Assembly (NCBI RefSeq): GCF_001015195.1 | Contig: NZ_LDES01000016.1 | Coordinates: 1-64,000, forward strand | Length of the DNA stretch: 64,000 nt | Source: Sphingomonas sp. Y57 | GTDB lineage: Bacteria > Pseudomonadota > Alphaproteobacteria > Sphingomonadales > Sphingomonadaceae | Reading direction: 5' to 3' | Shown: positions 50,300 to 58,141 of the stretch, in pieces | How the letters are laid out: every line of letters starts with the position of its first letter | Numbering within the stretch: position 1 is the first letter of the stretch | Program-made: the position numbers and the translations under genes | Notes under the pieces: model-generated | What the model was told of the DNA's origin: nothing | Databases searched by the model: none | What the model saw: the letters and a program-made list of their open reading frames with translations, nothing else

Positions 50300-50333
50300 G
50301 ACCGTCATGCTGAAACCGTTCAGCATGACGGTC
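50300..50333. terminator. Bidirectional hairpin between ipdB and the convergent ligase gene
   Basis: A 15-base perfect stem (GACCGTCATGCTGAA and its complement) with loop ACCG fills the gap between two convergent genes and touches the ligase stop codon. There is no T-run, but its position fits termination in both directions. It resembles the GTCATGCTGAA hairpins common in sphingomonads. Confidence 0.7.
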
Positions 50334-51799
50334 TAGGAGGGCGGGTTCTCCTCCATCGCCGCGCGGACGGCGGCGAGGCTGACCTTCAACGAAGGGGTGC
50401 GCGGCAACTCGTCGGCGACGGCGATCCGCACCGGGATATGGGTTGCGGGTAGCCGCTCCCGCAGATGCGCAAGCAAGGCGGCCTCGTCGGCGCCCGTCCC
50501 CTCGTGCAGCTCGACCATCGCGGCGGGGACGGCCCCCAGCCGCTCGTCGGGAAGGCCGACCACCGCCGCGTCCCGGACCGCGCGATGCTCGCGCAGCGTA
50601 TCGGCCACGCGTTCGGGCATGATCTTGAAACCGCCGCGCATGATCGCGCCATCGTGCCGGCCGAGATGATAGACATAGCCGTCGGCGTCGATCCGGATCA
50701 GGTCCGTGGTCCCCACCCAGCCGGGGCGGATCGCCGGGCAGCGGACCTGCATCAGCCCCTCGCGCCCGTCCTCGATCGGCGATCCGTCGTCGGGGTCCAC
50801 CACCCGCAGCTCAACCCCCAGCATGGGCAGGCCGACGCTGCCCCGCTTGGTGTCGCCGACCGCGTGGCGCATGGCCGGGGTCCAGCGGACGATCGTGCCG
50901 CAGAATTCGGTCGCGCCCAGACCCCAGTGGATGGGGATGCCGTAATGGCGCTCGAACCTTTCCTGGATATCGGGATCGAGCGGTGCCGATCCGCCGTAGA
51001 TCGCGGTGACGCTCGCCAGATGCTCGCGCGGGATGCCGGCATCGAGCGTCATGCGGATCGCCGCCGGGGGGAGGCCCAGCATCGGCGGTCGATGGCGGCG
51101 CACCGCGTCGGCCAGCGCTTCGGCCGTGAATTTCTCGATCAGGACGAGGGGGGCGCCCTGCGCGCCGCTCGCCGCCAGCAGGCTCAGCCCGCCGACGCCG
51201 CTCAGCGGCCAGACATTGATCTGCGGCGGCGGGCCGTCGATGCCCTCGCCTTCGGGTGCACTGTCCACCGCGCGCTGGAGGACGTGAAGCGGCAGCGGGA
51301 GGCGCTTGGGCGGGCCGGTGGTGCCGCTCGACAATATCTCGATGACGCCGTCATGGGATGCAGGGGCGATTGTCGCGCGTTCGAGCCCATCGACCGGCGC
51401 GGGCAGGAAGGGTTGTTCGGCCAGCGCGATGCCTGCGCTACCGATCCGGGCGCAGCTCGCCGCGATCGGCGGCCAGTCCTCGGCATCGGCGATCAGCGCG
51501 GCGGCGGCGAGCCGTTCGACCTCGGCCGCCAGCGCGGCGGCGGGGAGGAAAGGGTGGATCAGGCTGACCGAGCGCCGTGCCGCCAGCAGCGCGAGCATCG
51601 CCGCCGCATGCGAGGCGCGGTTGCGCGCGACGAGGCCGATCCGCGCATCGGGCGCGATGCCCGCTGTCGCCAGGAGCGTTTCGAGCTGCTCGGCGAAGCG
51701 GCCGACCTCCGCCCAGCTTACCCAGTGGCCGCGGAATTCGATCGCGGGGCGATCGCCAAGTTCGCGGAAGGACCGCTGTATGCGATCGGCGACGTCCAT
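50333..51799 (-). CDS. AMP-forming acyl-CoA synthetase
   Basis: A 488-residue adenylate-forming ligase, shorter than the two others in the window. Motifs are IEILSSGTTGPPKRLPLPLH near residue 160, HWGLGATEFCGT, VGTTDLIRIDADGYVYHLGR, GGFKIMPERVADTLREH and the lysine of TPSLKVSLAAV. The GD of the usual TGD motif is TTD. It follows the amidohydrolase gene by four bases. It should activate a small carboxylic acid. No palindrome of the KstR2 type is visible upstream of its operon, which begins near 52991. Confidence 0.8.
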   Translation of the reverse strand: MDVADRIQRSFRELGDRPAIEFRGHWVSWAEVGRFAEQLETLLATAGIAPDARIGLVARNRASHAAAMLALLAARRSVSLIHPFLPAAALAAEVERLAAAALIADAEDWPPIAASCARIGSAGIALAEQPFLPAPVDGLERATIAPASHDGVIEILSSGTTGPPKRLPLPLHVLQRAVDSAPEGEGIDGPPPQINVWPLSGVGGLSLLAASGAQGAPLVLIEKFTAEALADAVRRHRPPMLGLPPAAIRMTLDAGIPREHLASVTAIYGGSAPLDPDIQERFERHYGIPIHWGLGATEFCGTIVRWTPAMRHAVGDTKRGSVGLPMLGVELRVVDPDDGSPIEDGREGLMQVRCPAIRPGWVGTTDLIRIDADGYVYHLGRHDGAIMRGGFKIMPERVADTLREHRAVRDAAVVGLPDERLGAVPAAMVELHEGTGADEAALLAHLRERLPATHIPVRIAVADELPRTPSLKVSLAAVRAAMEENPPS

Positions 51800-51803
51800 G
51801 GCT

Positions 51804-52991
51804 TCAGTCCCGCCGTCCTTCGAGTAGCCCCTGCAGATTGCTGCTCATGATCTGCCGCTTCTGCGCCATGTCGAAATCGCCCAGTTCCGCGAGATAGTCG
51901 AGCGGCTCCGCAGTGCCCTCGGGATGCGGCCAGTCGCTTCCCAACAGGATGCGCGACGTATCCATGTGCCGCGCCAGCTCGCCGACATCGTCCTCGACGA
52001 AGGGAGCGACGAAGATGTGACGGTGGAACGCTTCGACGGGGTCGCCGCCGAAGGTCTGCGGCATCTGACCGTGGACATATCGCAGCGTCTCGATCAGCGG
52101 CCGAACCCAGGCGGCGCCGTTCTCTATGCAGGCGATCCGGACATCGGGATGGCGGTCGAACACGCCGCCGCAGATCAGCGCGGCGACCGTGTCGGCGATC
52201 GCCCGGTCGATGATGCGCAGGCAGTTGACCAGCGGATTGGGCTCGAACGGCAGCCATTCGGCGCCGCCGGTCCACATCGTGATCAGCGCGTCGTAGCCGG
52301 TATCGGCGGCGTGGATCGCGACGAATATCCGTGCCTCCGCGATCCGTGCCCAGAAAGGATCGAACTCGGGCAGCCCCATCGAGCGCGACCCGCGATAGCC
52401 CGGCACCGGCGCGGGGCGGATACAGACGCAGCGCGCGCCCTGCGCCAGCAGCCAGTCGAGCTCGGCCAACGCCCGGCCCATGTCGGCGAGCGAGATGATC
52501 GGCACGCCATACATGCGGCCGTGCCGCGCGAAGCCCCATTCCTCGCTGGTCCACAGGTTGAGCGCGTGGAGCGCGTCGTGGAGCAGCCCATGGTCGTAGG
52601 ACATGCGATTCTCGATCGCCGAGAACAGCGTCGGAAAGAACAGCGCGGCGTGGACGCCATGGCGGTCCATCACCGCCAGCCGCTTCTCGCCGCGGCGGAA
52701 CTCGTCGGGCGGGGTGATCGCCTTGCCCTGGATTTCGCGCAGCGAGCGGCCTTCCGGATTGCGCGCACGGTAGAAGTCCAGGTGGGCGCCCGGTGCCGCC
52801 ACCCGCTCGAAGGTCGGATTGGGGATATATTGGGAAATCTTGCCGCCGATCGCGAGCTTCTTGCGGCCATCGACCGTGACGAACTGGAGTTGGTCGCGCC
52901 ATTTGGCCGGCAGGTGGCGCAGGATCGCGTCCTCCGGCTCGTAGAAATGATTGTCCGCATCATAGACGGGGAAGGGCAGGGTCTCGGTCAT
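51804..52991 (-). CDS. Amidohydrolase_2 family hydrolase or decarboxylase (ACMSD-like)
   Basis: A 395-residue TIM-barrel metal enzyme with the N-terminal YDADNHFYEPEDAILRHLP (D-x-x-H in place of H-x-H), VMDRHGVHAALFFPTLFSAI, AIHAADTGYDALITMW (histidine on strand 5), and the late GSDWPHPEGTAEPLDYL, which supplies the metal-binding aspartate. This branch is common in sphingomonad and mycobacterial steroid and terpene clusters and includes decarboxylases and hydrolases with one zinc. Its product is likely passed to the CoA ligase four bases downstream. The reaction is not assigned. Confidence 0.8.
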   Translation of the reverse strand: MTETLPFPVYDADNHFYEPEDAILRHLPAKWRDQLQFVTVDGRKKLAIGGKISQYIPNPTFERVAAPGAHLDFYRARNPEGRSLREIQGKAITPPDEFRRGEKRLAVMDRHGVHAALFFPTLFSAIENRMSYDHGLLHDALHALNLWTSEEWGFARHGRMYGVPIISLADMGRALAELDWLLAQGARCVCIRPAPVPGYRGSRSMGLPEFDPFWARIAEARIFVAIHAADTGYDALITMWTGGAEWLPFEPNPLVNCLRIIDRAIADTVAALICGGVFDRHPDVRIACIENGAAWVRPLIETLRYVHGQMPQTFGGDPVEAFHRHIFVAPFVEDDVGELARHMDTSRILLGSDWPHPEGTAEPLDYLAELGDFDMAQKRQIMSSNLQGLLEGRRD

Positions 52992-53091
52992 CGTCCACGC
53001 TCGTTTCGGGAAATCACCGCCATGCTGGCGACGGGCCGGTAGCCGCGGCAAGCCGCACGCAGGCTTTTCCGAAAGCGCGGAAAGGCGGGGA

Positions 53092-53871
53092 TCACCAGCC
53101 CCGGAACAGCGGCGGGCGGTGTTCGACGAAGGCGAGCCCGGCCTCGCGGCCGTCATGCGACAGGCTGGCGCGGGCGTTGCCCGGCGCCTCGGCGGCGATG
53201 CTCTCCTCGAACGCCAGCGTCTCGGCGGCGTTGAGGTTGCGCTTGATCGCGGCATAGGCGCCGGTCGGTCCCTGCGCGAGGCGCCGGGCGAGCGCTTCCG
53301 CCTCGGCATCGAGCGCCTCTCCGGCGACGACGCGGGTGACGAGGCCGATCGCCAGCGCCTGCGCGGCATCGATCCGGTCGTCGAGCAGGAACAGCTCGCG
53401 GGCCCGCGCCGCACCGAGCAGCCGGGTGAGAAGATAGGCACCGCCCGGATCGCCGCAGCGCCCGGCACTGGCGAAGGCGAGCTTGAAGACGGCGCTGTCG
53501 GCGGCGATGCGCAGGTCGCAGGCGGCCGCGAGCAGCAGCCCGGAACCTGCCGCCGGCCCGCGCACCGCCGCGACGGTCGGCTTGCCCATATGGCGGAGCA
53601 AGGTGAGCGCACGCGAATCGCGCAGCATGATCGCCGCGACCGTATCGGCACGGAGGTCGTCGGCGGGTTTGTCGTCGCCGCCGAGATCATGTCCGGCGCA
53701 GAAGCCGCGCCCCGCGCCGGCCAGCAGGAGGCAGCGGACGGCGGGATCGATCGCGGCATCCTCGAGCGCAGCGATCAGCTCGGCGAGCAGCGCGGGGGTC
53801 AGCGCGTTGAGCCGCTCGGGTCGGTCGAGCGTCAGCCTGCGCACGCCCTCCACGTCGGCGATGCGCAGCAT
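53092..53871 (-). CDS. Enoyl-CoA hydratase/isomerase family protein
   Basis: A 259-residue crotonase-fold protein. CoA binding and the oxyanion hole are in GAGRGFCAGHDLGGDD and RGPAAGSGLLLAAACDL, and SAGRCGDPGGAYLLTRLLG is where hydratases place the second glutamate: here it is D/G, so only one of the two catalytic acids may be present, as in some isomerases. Its start overlaps the stop of the upstream crotonase by one base (TGATG). It is likely in beta-oxidation or double-bond isomerisation of a ring-derived acyl-CoA, with the fused dehydrogenase encoded divergently at 54818. Confidence 0.8.
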   Translation of the reverse strand: MLRIADVEGVRRLTLDRPERLNALTPALLAELIAALEDAAIDPAVRCLLLAGAGRGFCAGHDLGGDDKPADDLRADTVAAIMLRDSRALTLLRHMGKPTVAAVRGPAAGSGLLLAAACDLRIAADSAVFKLAFASAGRCGDPGGAYLLTRLLGAARARELFLLDDRIDAAQALAIGLVTRVVAGEALDAEAEALARRLAQGPTGAYAAIKRNLNAAETLAFEESIAAEAPGNARASLSHDGREAGLAFVEHRPPLFRGW

Positions 53872-54686
53872 CAGTCCTTGTCCTTCATGCCGGGCAGGTC
53901 GGTCAGCACGAACTGGCCGCTCTGCGCATAGGCCGAAGCATGGCCGAGCTGGTGGATGTCAAAACAGCTCTGCAGCGCGGCCGCCTGACCCTGGATATCG
54001 AGCGTCTGGTTGACCGCGCGCTTGGCCATGGCGAGCGCGTGCGGGTGCATCCGGGCGATCTCGGCGGCGAGCGCGCGAGCGGCGGTGTCGAGCTCGTCAC
54101 GCGGCACCACCCGGTTGACCATGCCGCGCCGCTCGGCCTCATGGGCGTCGATCGGCCGGGCGGTGAACAGCATCTCTTTCGCCTTGCGCGCGCCCAACTC
54201 CCAGGTGTGGCCGTGATACTCGACCCCGCCGATCCCCATCAGCACCACCGGATCGGAGAAGCGGGCATCGTCGGCGGCGACGATCAGGTCGCACGGCCAG
54301 GCGAGCAGCAGCCCGCCGGCGATGCACGCGCCCTGCACCGCCGCGATCGACGGCTTGGGGATGTCGCGCCAACGCCGCGAGAAGCCGAGATAGTGGCGCG
54401 CTTCCCATTGATATATGCCGAGCAGGCCCTGCGTCGGAATCGATGCGGCAATCTGCTGGAAGGGGCCGTGGGCCACCTCCTCCGGGCTGATGTCGTGCCC
54501 GGCCGAGAAATGGGGCCCCTCGGCGCGCAGCAGGATCACGCGCACCGCGTCGTCCGCGGCCGCCCGTTCCCACGCGTCGTTGAGCTCCTCCAGCATCTGC
54601 TGGTTCTGGGCGTTGCGCCGGTCGGGCCGGTCGAGCGTGATCGTTGCGATCCGGTCGGCGACCGCATAGCCGATGAAATCTGCCAC
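53871..54686 (-). CDS. Enoyl-CoA hydratase/isomerase family protein
   Basis: A 271-residue crotonase-fold protein. I choose GTG at 54686 because GGAGG sits seven bases before it; an ATG seven codons upstream (54707) lacks such a site. Motifs are LRAEGPHFSAGHDISPEE, VQGACIAGGLLLAWPCDL, and DPVVLMGIGGVEYHGHTWEL, in which the usual glutamate (PE-x-x-G) is not evident near residue 160 (VLMGIGG). The C-terminus DIHQLGHASAYAQSG is conserved in a subgroup linked to steroid and terpene degradation in mycobacteria and sphingomonads. It is coupled to the following hydratase by a one-base overlap. Confidence 0.8.
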   Translation of the reverse strand: MADFIGYAVADRIATITLDRPDRRNAQNQQMLEELNDAWERAAADDAVRVILLRAEGPHFSAGHDISPEEVAHGPFQQIAASIPTQGLLGIYQWEARHYLGFSRRWRDIPKPSIAAVQGACIAGGLLLAWPCDLIVAADDARFSDPVVLMGIGGVEYHGHTWELGARKAKEMLFTARPIDAHEAERRGMVNRVVPRDELDTAARALAAEIARMHPHALAMAKRAVNQTLDIQGQAAALQSCFDIHQLGHASAYAQSGQFVLTDLPGMKDKD

Positions 54687-54817
54687 TTCATGTCCTCCGC
54701 CCGCCATCGATGCGCCGCGCGGGCATCGGCCGCATGCGCGAAGCGGCTGCTTCCGACGAGCCGGAAGCGGCGCGGCGCGGTTTGACAGTCCGCCACCGCG
54801 CCCGCGAAGCCCGGCCC

Positions 54818-56893
54818 ATGAATCTCGACCTCTCCGACCAGCAACGACTGGTGCGCGACGCCGCCGAGCGTTTCTTTTCGGCCGAATGTCCGCCCGACGT
54901 GGTCCGCGCGGCCGGCCGCGATGCCTTCTCCGCGGACCTCTGGACGAAAGCGGTCGGGGTAGGCTTCGTCGCGATGCGCGCGCCAGAGGCGGCGGGCGGA
55001 GCCGATGCCGACCTGTTGGAGGCGACCTTGCTCTGCGAACAGGCCGGACGCCGGCTGGCACCGATTCCGCTGCCCGACGGGCTCGCCGCCGCGCGGCTGC
55101 TCGGGCAGGTCGGCGGCGACCTCGCGATGTTGGACGATGCGCCGCTGCTGCTGGGCGCGGGCGCGGGGCGGCGGGTGGTCGCGAGCGGCGGCAGCCTGAC
55201 GATCGTGGCGTCCGACGGATCGGTCGCGCCGCTGGCATCGGGGCCGGCGGCGCTCGACCATCATGCGGCGGCGCTGGCCGAGCGCGACCTGCTCTCGGCC
55301 GCCTGGCTGGTGGGCGCGGCGCAGGAGGCGGTCGCGATGGCGGCGGCCTATGCCGCGCAGCGACGCCAGTTCGGCAAGCCGATCGGTGCCTTCCAGGCGG
55401 TGGCGCATCCGCTCGCCAATGCCGCGACCGATCTCGACGCAGGGCGGCTGCTGGTGTGGCGCGCGGTCTGGGCGATCGCCGCCGGGCGCGGCGATGCCGG
55501 GGCGTCGATCGCGATGGCCCGCTGGTGGGCGGCTACGGCGGCGCGGCGCGCGGTGCGGTCGGCGCTGCGCAGCTTCGGCGGCTATGGCCTGTCGCTCGAA
55601 TCCGACATCCAGCTCTATTTCACCGCGATCAATCGCGCGGCGCTGGTCGACGGCGATCCCGAAGCGATGCTGGCGGCGGTCGGGGACCGACTATGGACCG
55701 GGGCGGCGACGGTCCTTCCCGAGACGCGCGATCCGGGGATCGACTTCGGCTTCGGGGTGGCGGCGGAGCGCTTCGCCAGCGAGGCACGACGCTTCTTCGA
55801 GGCCGAGCTGACCGACGAGCTGCGTGGGACGGCGCATCATTCGACCGACGGCCACGACCCCGGCTTCCACCGCAAGCTGGCGGCGGCGGGGCTCGCCTAT
55901 CCCGACTGGCCGCGCCGTTGGGGCGGCGCCGAGCGCAGCCCCTATGAAGTCTCGGCGCTCGCCCGCGTGTTCGAGGAATATCGCTGGACCCGCGTACCGA
56001 TCGGCATCACCAACATGGGCGCGCGGATGGTGATGCAGTTCGGATCGCCCGAATTGCAGAAGGAGGTGCTGCCGCGCTTGGCCGAGGGGGCGGCGCTGTC
56101 CTGCCTCGGCTTCAGCGAGCCCGATTCGGGATCGGACATCTATGCGGCCCGCACCCGCGCGGTGCGCGACGGCGACGACTGGGTCATCGACGGCCAGAAG
56201 ATGTTCACCACCGGCGCGCACATCGCCGACTATGTGCTGCTGCTTGCGCGGACCGACCCGTCGAAGCCCAAGCATCGCGGGCTGACGATCTTCTTCGTGC
56301 CGCTGGCATTGCCCGGCGTGTCGATCCGGCCGGTCCACACGCTGCAGGACGAACGCACCAATATCACCTTCTACGATCAGGTCCGTGTGTCCGACCGCTA
56401 CCGGCTGGGGCCGGTGGACGGGGGCATGACGGTGATGGCGGCGGCGATGGCGATCGAGCATGGCGGGGAGGGCTATCACGTCCTCCAGCACAGCCTGCTC
56501 GACGCCGCGCTGCGCTGGGCGCGGGCGCCGGGCGAGGGCGGCGCGGCGCCGATCGACGACCGTGCCGTCCGCGCCCGGATCGCGCGGGTCGCGGCGCATG
56601 TCGAGCTGGCCGACCTGCTCTGCCGCCGCGCCACCTGGGCGACGGCGACCGGGCAGGCGAGCCGTGCGACGGGGCCGATGGCGAAGCTGTTCGCGACCGA
56701 GAGCTACATGGCCGATACGGCCGACCTGATGGCCCTGGCGGCGCCAGCCTCGCTTGACCCCGCCACCCCGGCGCTGGTCGAGATCGAGGAGAAGCACCGA
56801 CAGGCGATCGGCCAGACCATCTATGGCGGCACCAGCGAGATCCACCGGACCATCATCGCCGAACAGGCGCTCGGCCTGCCGCGGGCAGGATAG
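54818..56893 (+). CDS. Fused double acyl-CoA dehydrogenase (FadE34/ChsE3 type)
   Basis: A 691-residue protein built of two acyl-CoA dehydrogenase units. The first covers residues 1-300 (LSDQQRLVRDAAERFFSAE, then AQRRQFGKPIGAFQAVAHPL), and the second about 306-691 (ERFASEARRFFEAELTDELR, SEPDSGSDIYAARTRAV, DGQKMFTTGAHIADYVLLLA, DERTNITFYDQVRV, IYGGTSEIHRTIIAEQAL). Two flavin sites may exist, or only the second is active, as in the heterotetrameric FadE28/29 pairs. FadE34 of mycobacteria has this tandem layout and acts on steroid side-chain CoA. The codons upstream to 54710 are open but low in likelihood. It is divergent from the enoyl-CoA hydratases, the next step in beta-oxidation. Confidence 0.85.
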   Translation: MNLDLSDQQRLVRDAAERFFSAECPPDVVRAAGRDAFSADLWTKAVGVGFVAMRAPEAAGGADADLLEATLLCEQAGRRLAPIPLPDGLAAARLLGQVGGDLAMLDDAPLLLGAGAGRRVVASGGSLTIVASDGSVAPLASGPAALDHHAAALAERDLLSAAWLVGAAQEAVAMAAAYAAQRRQFGKPIGAFQAVAHPLANAATDLDAGRLLVWRAVWAIAAGRGDAGASIAMARWWAATAARRAVRSALRSFGGYGLSLESDIQLYFTAINRAALVDGDPEAMLAAVGDRLWTGAATVLPETRDPGIDFGFGVAAERFASEARRFFEAELTDELRGTAHHSTDGHDPGFHRKLAAAGLAYPDWPRRWGGAERSPYEVSALARVFEEYRWTRVPIGITNMGARMVMQFGSPELQKEVLPRLAEGAALSCLGFSEPDSGSDIYAARTRAVRDGDDWVIDGQKMFTTGAHIADYVLLLARTDPSKPKHRGLTIFFVPLALPGVSIRPVHTLQDERTNITFYDQVRVSDRYRLGPVDGGMTVMAAAMAIEHGGEGYHVLQHSLLDAALRWARAPGEGGAAPIDDRAVRARIARVAAHVELADLLCRRATWATATGQASRATGPMAKLFATESYMADTADLMALAAPASLDPATPALVEIEEKHRQAIGQTIYGGTSEIHRTIIAEQALGLPRAG

Positions 56894-56931
56894 TCGGAAC
56901 GATGTCCGCCCGGGAATCGCGCCAAGCCGCC

Positions 56932-57258
56932 CTAGCCGTCGCGCTTCTTCACCACCTCCAGGAAGGTCCGCGACGCCGACACCGAAGCCGGCCAGGAGGC
57001 GTAGAAGGCGAGATGCAGCAGCGCCTCGCCCATTTCCTCCCGGGTCACGCCGTTGTCGAGCGCGAGGCCGATATGCGCCTCCAGCTGCTGGTGCCGGTTC
57101 GCCGTCATCAGCGCGGCGACGGTCAGCAGCGAGCGATCGCGCTTCGACAGCCCCTCGCGCTCCCACACCTCCTCATAGAGGATGCGGTCCGTCATCTCGA
57201 CGAAGGCGGGGACGAGCGCGGCTAGCTCGTCCCCCTTCGCGCCGCTCGGGCGTTTCAC
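56932..57258 (-). CDS. Carboxymuconolactone decarboxylase family protein
   Basis: A 108-residue all-helical protein: DRILYEEVWEREGLSKRDRS, LLTVAALMTANRHQQLEAHI and NGVTREEMGEALLHLAFYA are the signature of the gamma-carboxymuconolactone decarboxylase family. The C-x-x-C of the peroxidase-type AhpD members is absent, so it is more like the decarboxylase or lactone-type branch. It overlaps the hydratase-lyase-like gene by four bases (its start is within the stop of the upstream gene) and ends the minus-strand operon from 60322. It probably removes CO2 or isomerises an intermediate of that acyl-CoA. Confidence 0.8.
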   Translation of the reverse strand: MKRPSGAKGDELAALVPAFVEMTDRILYEEVWEREGLSKRDRSLLTVAALMTANRHQQLEAHIGLALDNGVTREEMGEALLHLAFYASWPASVSASRTFLEVVKKRDG

Positions 57259-58121
57259 GAGGCGTCCCGGTTGTAATGCCCGTGGCCGGGCTTGAATGTC
57301 TTCTCGTCGAGGAACTGGGTCATGCCCTGGGCACGGCCCTTCTCGACGTCGACGAAGGTGGTCTGGTCGCCCTTGGCGGTGAGATATTCGGCCGCCAGCT
57401 CCCAGTTCATCTCACGGGCATATTTGTAGGCCATGCGAGCCTGGCGCAGCACCGTGGGGTTCTTGTCGGCGAGGATCAGCGCCAGCTCGCGGGTGCGCTC
57501 GCGCAGCCGCTCGGCAGGGATCGCTTCGTTGACCAGGCCCAGTTCCCTGGCCCGCCGCCCGTCGAACTTCTCGCCGGTCATCACATAATAGAGCGCTTCG
57601 CGGTCGCCCATCAGCGTCGAGATCGCCTTGGAGACGACGCCGCCCGGGATGATCCCCCAGTTGATCTCCGACAGGCCGAACACCGCGGCCTCGTCGGCGA
57701 CGGCGAGGTCGCAGCAGATCAGCGGGGTGAAGGCGCCGCCGAAGCACCAGCCGTTGACCATCGCGATGGTCGGCTTGGCGTAGTACATCAGCGTCCGCCA
57801 CTGCCAGGCGCGGGTCTCGCGATAGGCGCGGTGGCGCTCGACGTCGGAAATGGCGTCGGTGGCGCGGAAGAAGTCCTTCAGGTCCATGCCGGCGGAGAAG
57901 GCGTCGCCGCTGCCGGTCAGCACGATCACCTTGCAGCGGTCGTCGATTTCCAGCGCGTCCAGCACCGCGTTCATCTCGCGCGCCAGGCCGACGCTCATCG
58001 CGTTGCGCTTGTCGGGCCGGTTGAGGTGGACCCAGGCGATCCCCTCGTCGAACTTTACGAGCACATCATTGCCGCCGGGAACGGGCTTCTCTTCTGCGGT
58101 GGGTGCGGTCATGGTCGCCAT
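57255..58121 (-). CDS. Hydroxycinnamoyl-CoA hydratase-lyase-like crotonase
   Basis: A 288-residue crotonase. The ATG at 58121 follows GAGAGGAAGAG. It reads very much like hydroxycinnamoyl-CoA hydratase-lyase (HCHL): WVHLNRPDKRNAMSVGLARE, FSAGMDLKDFFRATD, YAKPTIAMVNGWCFGGAFTP, FGLSEINWGIIPGGVVSKAI, and RAQGMTQFLDEKTFKPGHGH. From memory, HCHL anchors the phenol with a tyrosine in KEYFRE and a serine in GGFSPL; here these are F and T, while the catalytic glutamate in SEINWG is kept. The substrate may therefore be a non-phenolic or methoxylated cinnamoyl-CoA analogue. It lies after the NDP-forming CoA ligase, which supplies the CoA ester. Confidence 0.85.
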   Translation of the reverse strand: MATMTAPTAEEKPVPGGNDVLVKFDEGIAWVHLNRPDKRNAMSVGLAREMNAVLDALEIDDRCKVIVLTGSGDAFSAGMDLKDFFRATDAISDVERHRAYRETRAWQWRTLMYYAKPTIAMVNGWCFGGAFTPLICCDLAVADEAAVFGLSEINWGIIPGGVVSKAISTLMGDREALYYVMTGEKFDGRRARELGLVNEAIPAERLRERTRELALILADKNPTVLRQARMAYKYAREMNWELAAEYLTAKGDQTTFVDVEKGRAQGMTQFLDEKTFKPGHGHYNRDAS

Positions 58122-58141
58122 CTCTTCCTCTCTCGTCCTGT

